From Chloroflexi bacterium HGW-Chloroflexi-6 (lineage in GTDB: Bacteria; Chloroflexota; Anaerolineae; Anaerolineales; Villigracilaceae), in contig PHBU01000005.1 in NCBI GenBank assembly GCA_002840685.1, positions 1-64,000 of the forward strand: a DNA stretch of 64,000 bases, read 5' to 3'. Both the position numbers and the translations under genes were made by a program. Below are positions 42,473 to 51,615 of this stretch, piece by piece. The notes beneath the pieces are model-generated. The model made no database searches. It was given only the letters and a program-made list of their open reading frames with translations, and was not told where the DNA came from. Positions within the stretch are counted from its first letter, which is position 1. The number at the start of each line of letters is the position of its first letter.

Positions 42473-44422
42473 ATGATGCGATCCACTCTCACAACTCAAA
42501 ATCAACTTCCCCAACAGTATGGCGGGGCGGCAAAAGCGATTTGGATCAGCCTGTTCCTGTTGTGCTGGGGGCTGGTCCTGGCCGGCATGCCAGGAACTTA
42601 CCAGGAATCTGCGCTCAACATTGACCCGCAATTACAGGAATACTTCCTGTCGATCGGCCTGCCGTCCGGGTTTCATGGCATCTTCAAGATCGGCACGGAC
42701 CTGCTCTCGCTGACAGTTTTCTCGCTGATCGCGGGCATCCTGTTCTGGCGGCGCACCAACGACTGGATGGCGCTTTTCGTCGGCATGATGATGATGCTGA
42801 CGGCTTTCATCTATGCCAACTCAACCTACGCGGAGGGGGTTTTTCTGTGGGCGGTTGTCTTTTTGATCGCGCTCGGCGAAACCAGCCAGGTCACATTTTT
42901 CTACATCTTCCCGTCCGGCAAATTCATTCCGAACTGGTTCAAATGGCTGGTCGTTCCACTCTTCCTGTTTCGCTACGTTATCTGGGCCAATATTTACATT
43001 AATAAGGTTGGGCAGGGCGCGATTGAAGTCGGGATCGTGGTTTTGCTAATGCTGGTGGGTTTTGGTTACCAGTTCTACCGTTTTAATACCCAATCGACCC
43101 CCACCCAGCGCCAGCAGACCAAATGGCTGTTGGTCGGGCTGGCCTTTACCGTGCCAATCGTGGCAGGTTACATCTATATCGTTAACATCGGGCAAATTTT
43201 TGGCCCGATGAGGCCGGACAACTATTTCATCCTGATCGGACTGCGAGTCTTGCAGCAGATCGGGCTTTTCATCTTCCCAACCGCCATCACCCTCTCGATC
43301 TTGCGTTACAAGTTATGGGATATCGACCTGGTCATCAACCGCTCGTTGGTGGTTGCCGCGATCACGGTCATGCTGGCTCTGCCCTTTGCGGGAGTGTTCT
43401 TCCTGGCTGATACGCTCTTGAAAGCTGTTTTACCGGGGGGTCAATCACAGGTATCAGCCATTCTGGCTGCGCTGATCGTTGGGCTGCTTTTCAACCCGGC
43501 CCGCAAACATGCCCAGGATATCATTGACCGCAATTTCTTCCATCTGCGCTTCAACCTGAATGAGCTCAAACAGGCCCAGCGCCCGGAACAAGTCACCAAT
43601 CCCGGTTTTCTGACTGGCCGCATCCTGGGCGAATACGAAGTGCTGGATGTGATCGGCCAGGGCGGCATGGGCGAGGTTTACAAGGGCTACGGCAAAGGCC
43701 AGATCGTGGCCATCAAAATTCTGAACGAACGACTGGCGCGCGAAGCTGATTTCCGCACCCGTTTTGCGCGCGAAGCCAAATCGACGGCCAGCCTGGAGCA
43801 CCCGAACATTGTGCGGGCCTTCGAGTTTGGCGAACAGGATAATATCGCCTACCTGGTGCTCGAATTTATCGAAGGCCAGGAATTGGGCGACATCATCCGC
43901 CAGGCCGGGCGGCTGCCTTTCGAGCAGATCAAACCCTTCATTGAAGAGTTCGCCAGTGCGCTCGATTATGCCCACAGCAAGGGTTTTGTCCACCGCGATA
44001 TCAAACCATCCAACATCATGGTTCGCACCGACCCGAACGGGGTCATGCACCCGGTTTTGATGGATTTCGGCGTGGCAAAGATCCAGGATGCCCAGACCCG
44101 CCTGACCGGGACCGGCGCCGTTGGAACGATCGACTACATGGCCCCCGAGCAAATCGCCGAGGCCCGCGCCGTGGACAACCGCGCCGATATCTACGCGATG
44201 GGCTTGATCCTGTTCGAGATCCTGACCGGCGAACGCCCCTTCAAGGGCAACGCCGCCCAGGTCATGTTTGCACACCTGAAGCAGCCCGCGCCCAACCCAC
44301 GCCATATCAGACAGGATATCCCTGAGCGTGTCGCCTACATCATCCAGCGCGCGCTGGCAAAAAAGCCTGACGATCGCTACCCGACCGCGGGGCAGATGAA
44401 GGAAGCGCTGTTCGGCGCTTGA
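42473..44422 (+). CDS. Ser/Thr protein kinase with N-terminal seven-helix membrane domain
   Basis: The 649-residue protein reverses the common PknB plan. An N-terminal membrane part (about 20-365, seven to eight helices) resembles the input domains of Chloroflexota histidine kinases, including FYIFPSGKFIPNWFKWL and the KLWDIDLVINRSL link. The kinase follows (about 380-649): GQGGMGEVYKG, Lys415 in VAIKIL, HRDIKPSN with Asp509, DFG with Asp531, and GTIDYMAPEQ. All catalytic residues are present, so it should be active. It likely senses a membrane or lipid-soluble signal. The PEBP lipoprotein gene follows 47 bases later. Confidence 0.92.
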   Translation: MMRSTLTTQNQLPQQYGGAAKAIWISLFLLCWGLVLAGMPGTYQESALNIDPQLQEYFLSIGLPSGFHGIFKIGTDLLSLTVFSLIAGILFWRRTNDWMALFVGMMMMLTAFIYANSTYAEGVFLWAVVFLIALGETSQVTFFYIFPSGKFIPNWFKWLVVPLFLFRYVIWANIYINKVGQGAIEVGIVVLLMLVGFGYQFYRFNTQSTPTQRQQTKWLLVGLAFTVPIVAGYIYIVNIGQIFGPMRPDNYFILIGLRVLQQIGLFIFPTAITLSILRYKLWDIDLVINRSLVVAAITVMLALPFAGVFFLADTLLKAVLPGGQSQVSAILAALIVGLLFNPARKHAQDIIDRNFFHLRFNLNELKQAQRPEQVTNPGFLTGRILGEYEVLDVIGQGGMGEVYKGYGKGQIVAIKILNERLAREADFRTRFAREAKSTASLEHPNIVRAFEFGEQDNIAYLVLEFIEGQELGDIIRQAGRLPFEQIKPFIEEFASALDYAHSKGFVHRDIKPSNIMVRTDPNGVMHPVLMDFGVAKIQDAQTRLTGTGAVGTIDYMAPEQIAEARAVDNRADIYAMGLILFEILTGERPFKGNAAQVMFAHLKQPAPNPRHIRQDIPERVAYIIQRALAKKPDDRYPTAGQMKEALFGA

Positions 44423-44469
44423 GCCCTGCAGCACCTTCTTCATTGCAAACCGATAAAGGAGATGCAGCC

Positions 44470-45102
44470 ATGTGCAAAACCATTTCCACTTTGGTGCTTC
44501 TGGTGCTTTTGCTGAGCGCCTGCGCCAGCCCGGCAACGCCTGCCAACACACCCGAACAAATTACTCCCACATCCGCCAACCCAATCCCAACAGACATCAT
44601 CCAGCCAACCGAAGCTGAAACGGCCGCAGTCGCAGTACCCGCAGCAAGATTCAGCCTGTCCAGCCCGGCCTTCAAAGACGGCGATGAAATGGCCGAAAAA
44701 TATACCTACAAAATGGGCGGGCAATGCGATGGTGAAAATTACTCCCCGGCCCTGACATGGGCTGGCGCGCCAGCCGAAACCCAAAGTTTTGCGATTACAC
44801 TGGTCGACCCTGACGGTGGAAACTGGGTTCACTGGGTTCAGTTCAATATCCCGGCAGACGTGGCAAGCCTGCCCGAAACCATCGCAGGGCCAGAGATTGG
44901 TGTTAAAGGCCGCAACGATTTTTACAGCCCGGGTTATGGCGGCCCGTGCCCGCCCGGCGGGACGCATCACTATGTTTTCACACTCTATGCCCTGGATACC
45001 ACACTTGAGTTGGAGGAGGGCGCTACATTGAAAGCTGTGCTGGCCGCCATGGAAGGCCACATCCTGGCCGAGACGCAACTGACCGGACTACGAACCAGAT
45101 AA
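44470..45102 (+). CDS. YbhB/YbcL (PEBP/Raf kinase inhibitor-like) lipoprotein
   Basis: The 210-residue protein has a lipoprotein signal with lipobox LLSAC (Cys about residue 18), a short Thr/Pro linker and a PEBP domain. The domain has SPALTWAGAPAETQSFAITLVDPDGG, then WVHWVQFNIP and GPCPPGGTHHYVFTLYALD. The conserved DPD, HW and GPxPPxGxHxY ligand-site residues are all present. I chose the ATG at 44470 since AAGGAG precedes it. Family members bind phospholipid headgroups or small anions; eukaryotic relatives regulate kinases. Its place right after a membrane kinase is suggestive but unproven. Confidence 0.92.
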   Translation: MCKTISTLVLLVLLLSACASPATPANTPEQITPTSANPIPTDIIQPTEAETAAVAVPAARFSLSSPAFKDGDEMAEKYTYKMGGQCDGENYSPALTWAGAPAETQSFAITLVDPDGGNWVHWVQFNIPADVASLPETIAGPEIGVKGRNDFYSPGYGGPCPPGGTHHYVFTLYALDTTLELEEGATLKAVLAAMEGHILAETQLTGLRTR

Positions 45103-45106
45103 TAAA

Positions 45107-45140
45107 AAGAACCTGCCTCGCTTGAGACAGGTTCTTTACT
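45107..45140. terminator. Intrinsic terminator between converging genes
   Basis: AAAGAACCTGCCTC, loop GCTT, GAGACAGGTTCTTT with one mismatch in the stem; A and T flanks on both sides. Confidence 0.85.
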
Positions 45141-45158
45141 TTTAACAGGGTTGGGGAG

Positions 45159-46364
45159 CTAAATAATCCCGATTTCCTTGCCGGCTTTTTCGATAACATC
45201 CATCGCATACTGGATCTCATCCGTTTCATGCGCGGCGGTGACGGTAGCCCGCAGACGGGATAAGCCTTCAGGCACCGCTGGCGAAACCACCGGCAGAACA
45301 AAGACATCCTGGCGCTGGCAGGCCTGGGTCAGGGCAAAGGCCCGCTCGTCGGTGCCGCACAGAACGGGCACGATCGCGGTCTCGGTCAGCATGGTGTCGA
45401 AGCCCATTCCTTTCAGTCCGTCGATGAACTGGCGGGTATTCTTCCACAGTTTTTCCATGCGCCAGGGCTCATCGAGGATGACCTTGAAGGCCTCCATGGC
45501 GGCGCCAGCCTGGGCTGGCGGCAGGGCGGCAGAGAAAATGTAAGCCCGTGAACCGTGACGCAGGTAATCGATCAATTCTTTCTTGCCGGCCACGTATCCG
45601 CCAACCGAGGGGATGGTCTTGCTGAGCGTGCCCATCTTGATATCGATCGCGCCGATCATGTTGAAGTGTTCCTCGATGCCGCGCCCGGTTGCCCCAAGCA
45701 CACCCACCGAGTGGGCTTCATCCATCATCAGGTAAGCGCCATATTTGCGGCACAAAGCCACCATGCGCGGCAAATCGATGATGTCGCCATCCATCGAAAA
45801 GACCGAGTCGGCCACAACCATCTTGGTCACACCCTCGGGGATCTGCTGCAAGCGCTTTTCGAGATCGTCCATATCGTTGTGACGGAAACGACGAAACTCC
45901 GCACCCGACATCATACAACCATCGACGATCGAAGCATGGTTGAGCTTGTCAGAAAGCACGTAATCGCCGCGGCCCATCAGGGTCGAGATGACCGTCAGGT
46001 TGGTGGCGTAACCGGAGGTGTAGGTAATCGCATCTTCAGCGTGCTTAAAATCGGCGATCGTCTCTTCCAACTCGCGGTGCAGGGTCAGCGATCCGGCCAG
46101 GGTGCGCACACCGTGCGTTCCCGTGCCAAATTTGTCGACTGCGCGCTTGGCGGCTTCGTTGATCCGCGGATGGCCGATCAGCCCCAAATAACTATACGAA
46201 GCATACATGCTCATATCACGGCCATTGACCAAAACCCGCGCCCCACCGCGAATCTCTTGCACCGGCTGGTTGTAAAAGTAAAAATCATGCTCGCGCATCA
46301 TCTGGACGCGCTGCTTTAGGGCGGCCATGCGCCGGGTCAGAGAATCATCATTCTGGAAATCCAT
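45159..46364 (-). CDS. Alpha-oxoamine synthase family PLP enzyme (BioF/Kbl/SPT-like)
   Basis: The 401-residue enzyme condenses an amino acid with an acyl-CoA. It shows YSYLGLIGHPR, GTHGVRTLAGSLTLH, the PLP contacts in VFSMDGDIIDLP and MMDEAHSVGVLGATGRG, and the Schiff-base Lys in GTLSKTIPSVGG. It could be 8-amino-7-oxononanoate synthase, glycine C-acetyltransferase or a sphingolipid-type palmitoyltransferase; no bio, tdh or sphingolipid genes flank it. The ATG at 46364 has AGGAG six bases upstream, so I prefer it to the ATG at 46397. Confidence 0.9.
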   Translation of the reverse strand: MDFQNDDSLTRRMAALKQRVQMMREHDFYFYNQPVQEIRGGARVLVNGRDMSMYASYSYLGLIGHPRINEAAKRAVDKFGTGTHGVRTLAGSLTLHRELEETIADFKHAEDAITYTSGYATNLTVISTLMGRGDYVLSDKLNHASIVDGCMMSGAEFRRFRHNDMDDLEKRLQQIPEGVTKMVVADSVFSMDGDIIDLPRMVALCRKYGAYLMMDEAHSVGVLGATGRGIEEHFNMIGAIDIKMGTLSKTIPSVGGYVAGKKELIDYLRHGSRAYIFSAALPPAQAGAAMEAFKVILDEPWRMEKLWKNTRQFIDGLKGMGFDTMLTETAIVPVLCGTDERAFALTQACQRQDVFVLPVVSPAVPEGLSRLRATVTAAHETDEIQYAMDVIEKAGKEIGII

Positions 46365-46482
46365 AAATGCTCCTTCGCTACAAGAATAACGCGTCAAGTT
46401 TAGTCGAGGCAGGGTTTTCTGTCCAGTAATGTTAGATTTTCTTTACAAAAAAGATTCGACCCGTCACCCAATCAAAAGCTTT

Positions 46483-46522
46483 CCGGGCGCGGATTTTTTG
46501 AGAAAACCCGCGCCCGAATTTT
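46483..46522 (-). terminator. Intrinsic terminator of the rsgA-RNHCP operon
   Basis: CGGGCGCGG/CCGCGCCCG stem around an A/T-rich loop (46483-46516), 15 bases beyond the RNHCP stop. Confidence 0.75.
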
Positions 46523-46537
46523 TTGCAACAGTAGTGA

Positions 46538-47026
46538 TCAATTCTGCCCAAACAAACATCGCGTCACCAGGTTAGCATCCGTAAGGCCCAGAACATCGAT
46601 CCCGCCCGCGCAGCCAGCCAGCGCCTGCCGGTCAAGGCCTGCCGAATCGTGCAGCAGCGAAAGGATCAGCCCGTTATCGTCATCGGCGGCGATGCGATTG
46701 ATCGACAATCTGTCACAGTCCTGGCATTGATGGACCAGCATCAGCTCGCCGTCCCCGGGCCGGGCGTATTTCTTCAGGCTGCGCTTCCAGGTCAGGGCGA
46801 CCGGCAGCATCGCGCCTTTACAGGCAGACAGCCGATCGCCGGCTTCAAACAGATCCAGGTGGCGCGAGGCCAGGCAGTACGGGCAGTGGTTGCGGTTGTG
46901 GACGCCTGAAAGTGCCGCATCGGCCGAGACGAAATTACGACAGCGCATACAGGTAAAGTCGCCAAAGCTGTTTTTCAACCCGCCGGAGCGGGTGTAAGTA
47001 CGTTGGTGGAGAAAGCTTGTTTTCAT
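46538..47026 (-). CDS. RNHCP domain protein
   Basis: The 162-residue protein has the name-giving motif HNRNHCPYCLASRHLD plus CMRC upstream and a second pair CQDC, so it probably binds zinc through four or more Cys. The function of RNHCP proteins is not known to me. Its ATG overlaps the rsgA stop as ATGA, so the two are translationally coupled, which points to a role near the ribosome or RNA. Confidence 0.85.
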   Translation of the reverse strand: MKTSFLHQRTYTRSGGLKNSFGDFTCMRCRNFVSADAALSGVHNRNHCPYCLASRHLDLFEAGDRLSACKGAMLPVALTWKRSLKKYARPGDGELMLVHQCQDCDRLSINRIAADDDNGLILSLLHDSAGLDRQALAGCAGGIDVLGLTDANLVTRCLFGQN

Positions 47027-47955
47027 GGTTCTTCCTTCAATTTCAAGTAACTCTGGTAGCGGTAGGGGCTGATCTCGCCGCGCCCGACCGCCAGCCGGAT
47101 CTCACAACCGGGCTCCTGGTCGTGCCGGCAGCCCAGGCCAAATTTACATTTCCCGACCCAGCCCCGCATCTCGGGGAAATACATCGCCAGTTCGGATGAG
47201 TCGACGCCCCACAGGCCAAACTCGCGAATACCCGGCGTGTCGACGATCGCCGCGCCCGCCTCGGTCTGGAAGATCTGCATGTGGGTTGTGGTGTGGCGTC
47301 CCTTGCCGGTGGTCTGGTTGGTGGCCTGGACGCGCAATCCCAGCCCCGGTTCGATCGCGTTCAGCAGGGAGGTTTTCCCAACGCCGGATTTGCCAACGAA
47401 GACGGACAGCCCGCCGCACAGCGCTGCGCGCAGGTCATCCAACCCCGCTCCGGTTTCCGCGCTGGTCAGGATGACCTGATACCCGCAAGCCTGGTACTCG
47501 GCTGCGACCGACAGGATCTCAGCCGCTTCCGGTTTGTCCGCAACCAGATCCATCTTGGTGATCACCACCAGCCCGGGGATCTCCGCGCTTTCGGCGGAGA
47601 CCAGGTAACGATCGAGCAAATGCCAGGCCGGCCTGGGGTTGGCGGCCGCAAAGACCGGGATGACCCGGTCGACATTGGCGGCAATCACCTGCTCGTGGGC
47701 AAAAGCCCCCGGCATCGGGACGGCCGAACGGCGGGAAAGCTGGTTCCGGCGCGGGAGCACTTCGCTGATCTGCAAGGCCTCGTTCCAGCGCACAACATCC
47801 CCAACCGCGACCGGGTCTGAATCCGACTGGCGCTTGAGCTTTGTTGAAAGCGTACAGGTCAGAACGGCTTCGCCGGACTGAATATCGTAAGAATTTGTTG
47901 ATTTTTTTGTGACGACACCGCTTCCGGGGTCGTCTGAATTAATAAAAACGTTCAA
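47023..47955 (-). CDS. rsgA: Ribosome small subunit-dependent GTPase A
   Basis: The 310-residue GTPase has an N-terminal OB fold (residues about 25-85). The circularly permuted G domain has G4 ITKMDL first, then G1 GKSGVGKTSLLN, switch KGRHTTTH and G3 DTPGIREFG. The C-terminal zinc finger is CKFGLGCRHDQEPGC. RsgA checks 30S maturation. It starts at TTG 47955 with CAGGAAG seven bases upstream. Two intrinsic terminators lie just before it, so its expression probably depends on readthrough. Downstream it is coupled to the RNHCP gene. Confidence 0.96.
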   Translation of the reverse strand: MNVFINSDDPGSGVVTKKSTNSYDIQSGEAVLTCTLSTKLKRQSDSDPVAVGDVVRWNEALQISEVLPRRNQLSRRSAVPMPGAFAHEQVIAANVDRVIPVFAAANPRPAWHLLDRYLVSAESAEIPGLVVITKMDLVADKPEAAEILSVAAEYQACGYQVILTSAETGAGLDDLRAALCGGLSVFVGKSGVGKTSLLNAIEPGLGLRVQATNQTTGKGRHTTTHMQIFQTEAGAAIVDTPGIREFGLWGVDSSELAMYFPEMRGWVGKCKFGLGCRHDQEPGCEIRLAVGRGEISPYRYQSYLKLKEEP

Positions 47956-47981
47956 GGGTACACTTCCTGAGAGTTACAAAT

Positions 47982-48015
47982 AAAAAGCCAGCCACGAGGC
48001 TATCCCGTGGCTGGC
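47982..48015 (-). terminator. Promoter-proximal terminator in the rsgA leader (second)
   Basis: GCCAGCCACG ... CGTGGCTGGC, then TTTTT on the minus strand (47986-47982). It lies only 27 bases before the rsgA start codon. Confidence 0.85.
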
Positions 48016-48063
48016 CGTTTTGTTCAAGCCTGACGCCTGGCAGGTATGCCAAAGCGCGCGGCT

Positions 48064-48088
48064 ATTCCTTGAAATAAACGCAAGGAAT
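48064..48088. repeat. Short palindrome between the two leader terminators
   Basis: ATTCCTTG (48064-48071) and CAAGGAAT (48081-48088) form a perfect 8-bp-arm hairpin midway in the rsgA leader. Confidence 0.6.
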
Positions 48089-48089
48089 C

Positions 48090-48121
48090 AAAAAGCCACG
48101 GGGCATGTCCGCACCCGTGGC
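48090..48121 (-). terminator. Terminator after the leader ORF (first)
   Basis: GCCACGGG (48121-48114 on minus) ... CCCGTGGC (48102-48095), then TTTTT (48094-48090). It follows the 20-codon leader ORF by 30 bases and shares its GCCACGGG arm with the second terminator. Confidence 0.85.
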
Positions 48122-48151
48122 CCTGTATGGATTACTCAGGAACCTAACCCG

Positions 48152-48214
48152 TTAAAACGGCAGGCGCGCCCATGCTTGGACTTGAACAACAACCGATGCG
48201 AAATTATTAAACAT
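48152..48214 (-). CDS. Candidate 20-residue leader peptide upstream of rsgA
   Basis: On the minus strand AAGGAG lies eight bases before ATG 48214, and the frame encodes MFNNFASVVVQVQAWARLPF and then TAA. It sits ahead of two intrinsic terminators and rsgA. The ribosome-site strength and position suggest that it is translated. It has Val-Val-Val and two Gln-Val/Ala pairs but no obvious run of a single regulatory amino acid, so classic amino-acid attenuation is not evident. Confidence 0.5.
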   Translation of the reverse strand: MFNNFASVVVQVQAWARLPF

Positions 48215-48327
48215 AAAGCGCGCTCCTTTCCTTAGAATTAGATTAACAACAGCCCCAAATTTATCACCACCGCCAGAGAATGTCAAGGATTTCGCAGTTC
48301 ATTCAAAACAGGTAAAATTCATAGCCT

Positions 48328-49215
48328 ATGCCCTCCACCCGCCTGACCGCCATCCTGCAAGCCCTGCTGGTGACCGTTCTATGGTCGACCTCCTGGGTGC
48401 TGATCAAAATCGGCCTGCGCAACGACCTGCCCGCCCTCAGTTTCGCGGGGATGCGTTACAGCATGGCCTTCCTTTTCCTTGTCCCGGCTGTGCTAGCCAG
48501 TCCGCGCGAACGCGCCGTTCTAAAATCGCTTACCCGCCGGGACTGGCTGATCCTGGCCGGGCTGGGAGTAATAACCTACTCATTTGCCCAAAGCGCCCAG
48601 TTCATCAGCCTGGCCTACCTGCCTTCGGCCATGGTCAGCCTGCTTCTGAACCTGTCCCCGGCAGCGGTTGGGATCATGAGCATCTTTTGGTGGAACGAGC
48701 GGCCCAATCGGCTGCAATGGCTCGGCATCGCGCTCAGTCTGGCCGGGACCTTGCTCTACTTTTTACCGATTGCCGAGGGCGGGCTGGCCCTGGCCGGGAT
48801 CGTCGCCGCCCTGGTGGCGCTCCTGACGAACTCAGCCGCAACCCTGTTCGGCCGCCACATCAACCTGAAAAGCCACCTGACGCCGTTGACGATCACCTTC
48901 GTCAGCATGGGGATCGGTTCCGGGCTGATGCTGCTCTCGGGCGGGATGCTTTACGGCTTCGGCAATCCGTCCCTGAGCGATTGGGGCATCATCGCCTGGA
49001 TGGCACTGGTCAACACTGCCTTTGCTTACACGCTATGGAACCACACCCAGCGCAGCCTGACCCCGGTTGAATCGAGCATCATCAACAACCTGATGATGCC
49101 GCTGATCGCCTTCTTCGCCTGGGTTTTCCTGGGAGAAACCCTGAGCATCAAAGAAATCTGGGGGCTGGTTTTGGTTGGGGTGGGCGTTTTGATTGTGCAG
49201 GGTTACAAGGTATAA
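48328..49215 (+). CDS. EamA family transporter (DMT superfamily)
   Basis: The 295-residue protein has ten membrane helices in two EamA repeats ([42 protein letters not shown]). It differs from the EamA gene at 10700, so they are not recent duplicates. Substrate unknown. A TAAAAT box lies nine bases before the ATG, and no ribosome site is visible, so the leader is very short. Confidence 0.92.
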   Translation: MPSTRLTAILQALLVTVLWSTSWVLIKIGLRNDLPALSFAGMRYSMAFLFLVPAVLASPRERAVLKSLTRRDWLILAGLGVITYSFAQSAQFISLAYLPSAMVSLLLNLSPAAVGIMSIFWWNERPNRLQWLGIALSLAGTLLYFLPIAEGGLALAGIVAALVALLTNSAATLFGRHINLKSHLTPLTITFVSMGIGSGLMLLSGGMLYGFGNPSLSDWGIIAWMALVNTAFAYTLWNHTQRSLTPVESSIINNLMMPLIAFFAWVFLGETLSIKEIWGLVLVGVGVLIVQGYKV

Positions 49216-49268
49216 TCAGGCTCTGTTACTCCGATTACTATAAACCCTACCTAAAAAGGTGCAGAATA

Positions 49269-50339
49269 ATGACTCAAATTACCCGTGATGCCGTTTTAGC
49301 GGCACTCAGCAAAGTGCAGGAACCCGAACTCCACCAGGATTTAGTGACTCTCGGCATGGTGCGCGATATCAAAATTGAAGGCGATAGCGTAGATTTTACT
49401 GTCATGCTGACCACCCCCGCCTGCCCCCTGCGTGGCAAAATCGAGAAGGAATCGCGCGAAGCGGTCGAGGCCATCGGCGCGAAGACCGTGCGCGTCAAAC
49501 TGGATTCAGATGTTCCCCACGATGGCCGCATGCGTGGGATCGTCACCGCCCCCATCCGCAATGCGATCGCGGTCGCATCCGGCAAAGGCGGGGTCGGCAA
49601 ATCGACCGTCTCGGTCAACCTGGCCGTTTCACTCGCCAAAAGCGGGGCGCGCGTCGGCCTGCTGGATGCCGACATCTACGGCCCGAACATCCCGACCATG
49701 ATGGGCGTGCCGCGCATGCCAACCCCGGTCGGCGACAAACTGATGCCCGGTGAAAATTACGGTGTCAAGATGATGTCGATGGCTTTCCTGGTCAAACCGG
49801 GGCAGCCGCTGATCTGGCGCGGCCCAATGCTCAACAGCGCCATCCGCCAATTCCTTTCGGATGTCGAGTGGGGCGAACTGGATTACCTGATCATCGACCT
49901 CCCGCCTGGAACTGGCGATGCGCCGCTCTCGCTGGCGCAGGCCCTGCCCCTGACCGGCGTGGTGATCGTCACCCTGCCGCAGGCCGTCTCGATCGAGGAT
50001 GCCAGCCGCGGTCTGGAAATGATGAAGCAGCTTGAAGTGCCGATCATTGGCGTGGTTGAAAACATGAGCTACCTGACCCTGCCCGACGGCTCGAAAATGG
50101 ATGTTTTCGGCGAGGGCGGCGGCGAAGCGATGGCCAGTCATTATGATGTGCCCTTCCTCGGCGGCATCCCGCTCAACCCGAACGTGCGCATCGGCGGCGA
50201 CTCGGGCAAGCCGATCGTCATCACCGACCCCGAAAGCGATGCTTCCAAAGCCCTGATCGCCGTTGCCGAAGCAGTGGCAGCCAGGGTCAGCGTTGCCGCC
50301 CTGAGTGGCGACAACAGCATTCCGATCAATATCATATAA
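49269..50339 (+). CDS. Mrp/NBP35 family P-loop ATPase (Fe-S cluster carrier type)
   Basis: The 356-residue protein has an N-terminal DUF59/MIP18-like domain (about 1-85) and a MinD-like ATPase with deviant Walker [18 protein letters not shown], then [16 protein letters not shown] and the switch [15 protein letters not shown]. Most Mrp/ApbC proteins have a CxxC that holds a bridging cluster in the ENMSYF-CxxC stretch. Here the equivalent segment is [18 protein letters not shown] without Cys, so cluster binding needs another site. It precedes a RicT-like gene, another Fe-S-associated protein, by 25 bases. Confidence 0.92.
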   Translation: MTQITRDAVLAALSKVQEPELHQDLVTLGMVRDIKIEGDSVDFTVMLTTPACPLRGKIEKESREAVEAIGAKTVRVKLDSDVPHDGRMRGIVTAPIRNAIAVASGKGGVGKSTVSVNLAVSLAKSGARVGLLDADIYGPNIPTMMGVPRMPTPVGDKLMPGENYGVKMMSMAFLVKPGQPLIWRGPMLNSAIRQFLSDVEWGELDYLIIDLPPGTGDAPLSLAQALPLTGVVIVTLPQAVSIEDASRGLEMMKQLEVPIIGVVENMSYLTLPDGSKMDVFGEGGGEAMASHYDVPFLGGIPLNPNVRIGGDSGKPIVITDPESDASKALIAVAEAVAARVSVAALSGDNSIPINII

Positions 50340-50364
50340 AAGTCTGAATTTTAGATAGCATCTC

Positions 50365-51615
50365 ATGCAACCAAACATTTACGGTATCCGTTTTAGCAAA
50401 GTTGGAAAAGTCTATCATTTCGATGCCTCGCACCTGCTTGAATTAAAGGTGGGTGAGCATGTCATCGTTGAAACCACACGCGGACGGCAGATCGGTGAAG
50501 TGATCCAACACATCCCCGACCCGACCCCGCCCCCCGACGGCAGTTGGAAATCGATCGAACGCCGCGCCAGCTCTGCCGACCTGTTGCTGCGCCAAAACTG
50601 GGCTCAAAAACAGACCGCGGCCATGATCGAGTGCCGCGCGCGTTCTTCCGAATTAAAACTGGCTGTCAAGATCGTCGCTGCCGAGTACTCCTTCGACGGC
50701 TCGCGGCTGACCTTTATGTTCGCCACCGAGAACGACGAAAAAGATGAAAAAGTAGATCTGAAATCGCTGCGCAAGGACATGCAAAAGATCTTCAGCGAAA
50801 CCCAGGTCGATATGCGCCAGATCGGCCCGCGCGATGTCGCCAAAATGCTGGGCGGCATGGGCGCCTGCGGCCTTGAAACGCGCTGCTGCTCCAAATTTTT
50901 GACCGAGTTCAGCCCGATCTCGATCAAAATGGCCAAAGAGCAAGGCATCTCGCTGACCCCGACCGAGATTACCGGCATGTGCGGACGCCTGCGCTGCTGC
51001 CTGATCTACGAATACGACCAGTACGTGGCCGCCCGCAAAGAACTGCCCAAACGCAACAAACGCGTTGTCAGCCCCGACGGCGAAGGCAAAGTGATCGATG
51101 TCTTCCCGATGCGCAACGCCGTCCTGGTTGAGCTGGCCCCCAAAAACCCGATGGATCGCCCGCTTTGGAAAGAATTCCACCGCGACCTGATCGAACCCTG
51201 GGACGAACTCGAAGCCCTGCGCCGCAAATCGGCCGCACCCTGTGACCGCCACGAAGGCGGCGGCTGTGACTGCGGCAAAGCCAGAACCGGCGTAAGCGAA
51301 GTACCAGCCGAGCCAGCTGAAGCACAACTGCCTGCTGAGAGCCTCCCCGAAAAACGGGCTCCCGAACCGCAGCAGAACCGCCCCCCCAGGCAACAGGACA
51401 ACCGCCGCAGCGGACAGCAGAATAATCGCCCGAGCGGCCCGCAACAGAACAACCGTCCCGCCCAAAAACGGCAAGACAACCGTCCGGCGGGCAAACCCGA
51501 AAATCGCCCGGCCGCTCCGCCGGAAACTCCGGCGAGCGGAAAAACGGACAGCCGCCCGAACCGGCGCAAACCTTTCCGCAAAAACCCGAAAAAAGGACCG
51601 GATGGAAGCGCCTGA
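50365..51615 (+). CDS. PSP1-domain protein, RicT/YaaT-like
   Basis: The 416-residue protein has a PSP1 core (about 1-270). It contains VGEHVIVETTRGRQIGEVI, then MGACGLETRCCSKFL and EITGMCGRLRCCLIYEYDQY, whose Cys cluster matches the Fe-S-binding residues of RicT. RicT acts with RicA and RicF in RNA maturation and development in Bacillus. From about residue 300 a long tail of repeated Q-Q/N-R-P units follows, probably disordered. The last 14 bases overlap the PIG-L gene. Partners RicA and RicF are not in the window. Confidence 0.9.
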   Translation: MQPNIYGIRFSKVGKVYHFDASHLLELKVGEHVIVETTRGRQIGEVIQHIPDPTPPPDGSWKSIERRASSADLLLRQNWAQKQTAAMIECRARSSELKLAVKIVAAEYSFDGSRLTFMFATENDEKDEKVDLKSLRKDMQKIFSETQVDMRQIGPRDVAKMLGGMGACGLETRCCSKFLTEFSPISIKMAKEQGISLTPTEITGMCGRLRCCLIYEYDQYVAARKELPKRNKRVVSPDGEGKVIDVFPMRNAVLVELAPKNPMDRPLWKEFHRDLIEPWDELEALRRKSAAPCDRHEGGGCDCGKARTGVSEVPAEPAEAQLPAESLPEKRAPEPQQNRPPRQQDNRRSGQQNNRPSGPQQNNRPAQKRQDNRPAGKPENRPAAPPETPASGKTDSRPNRRKPFRKNPKKGPDGSA

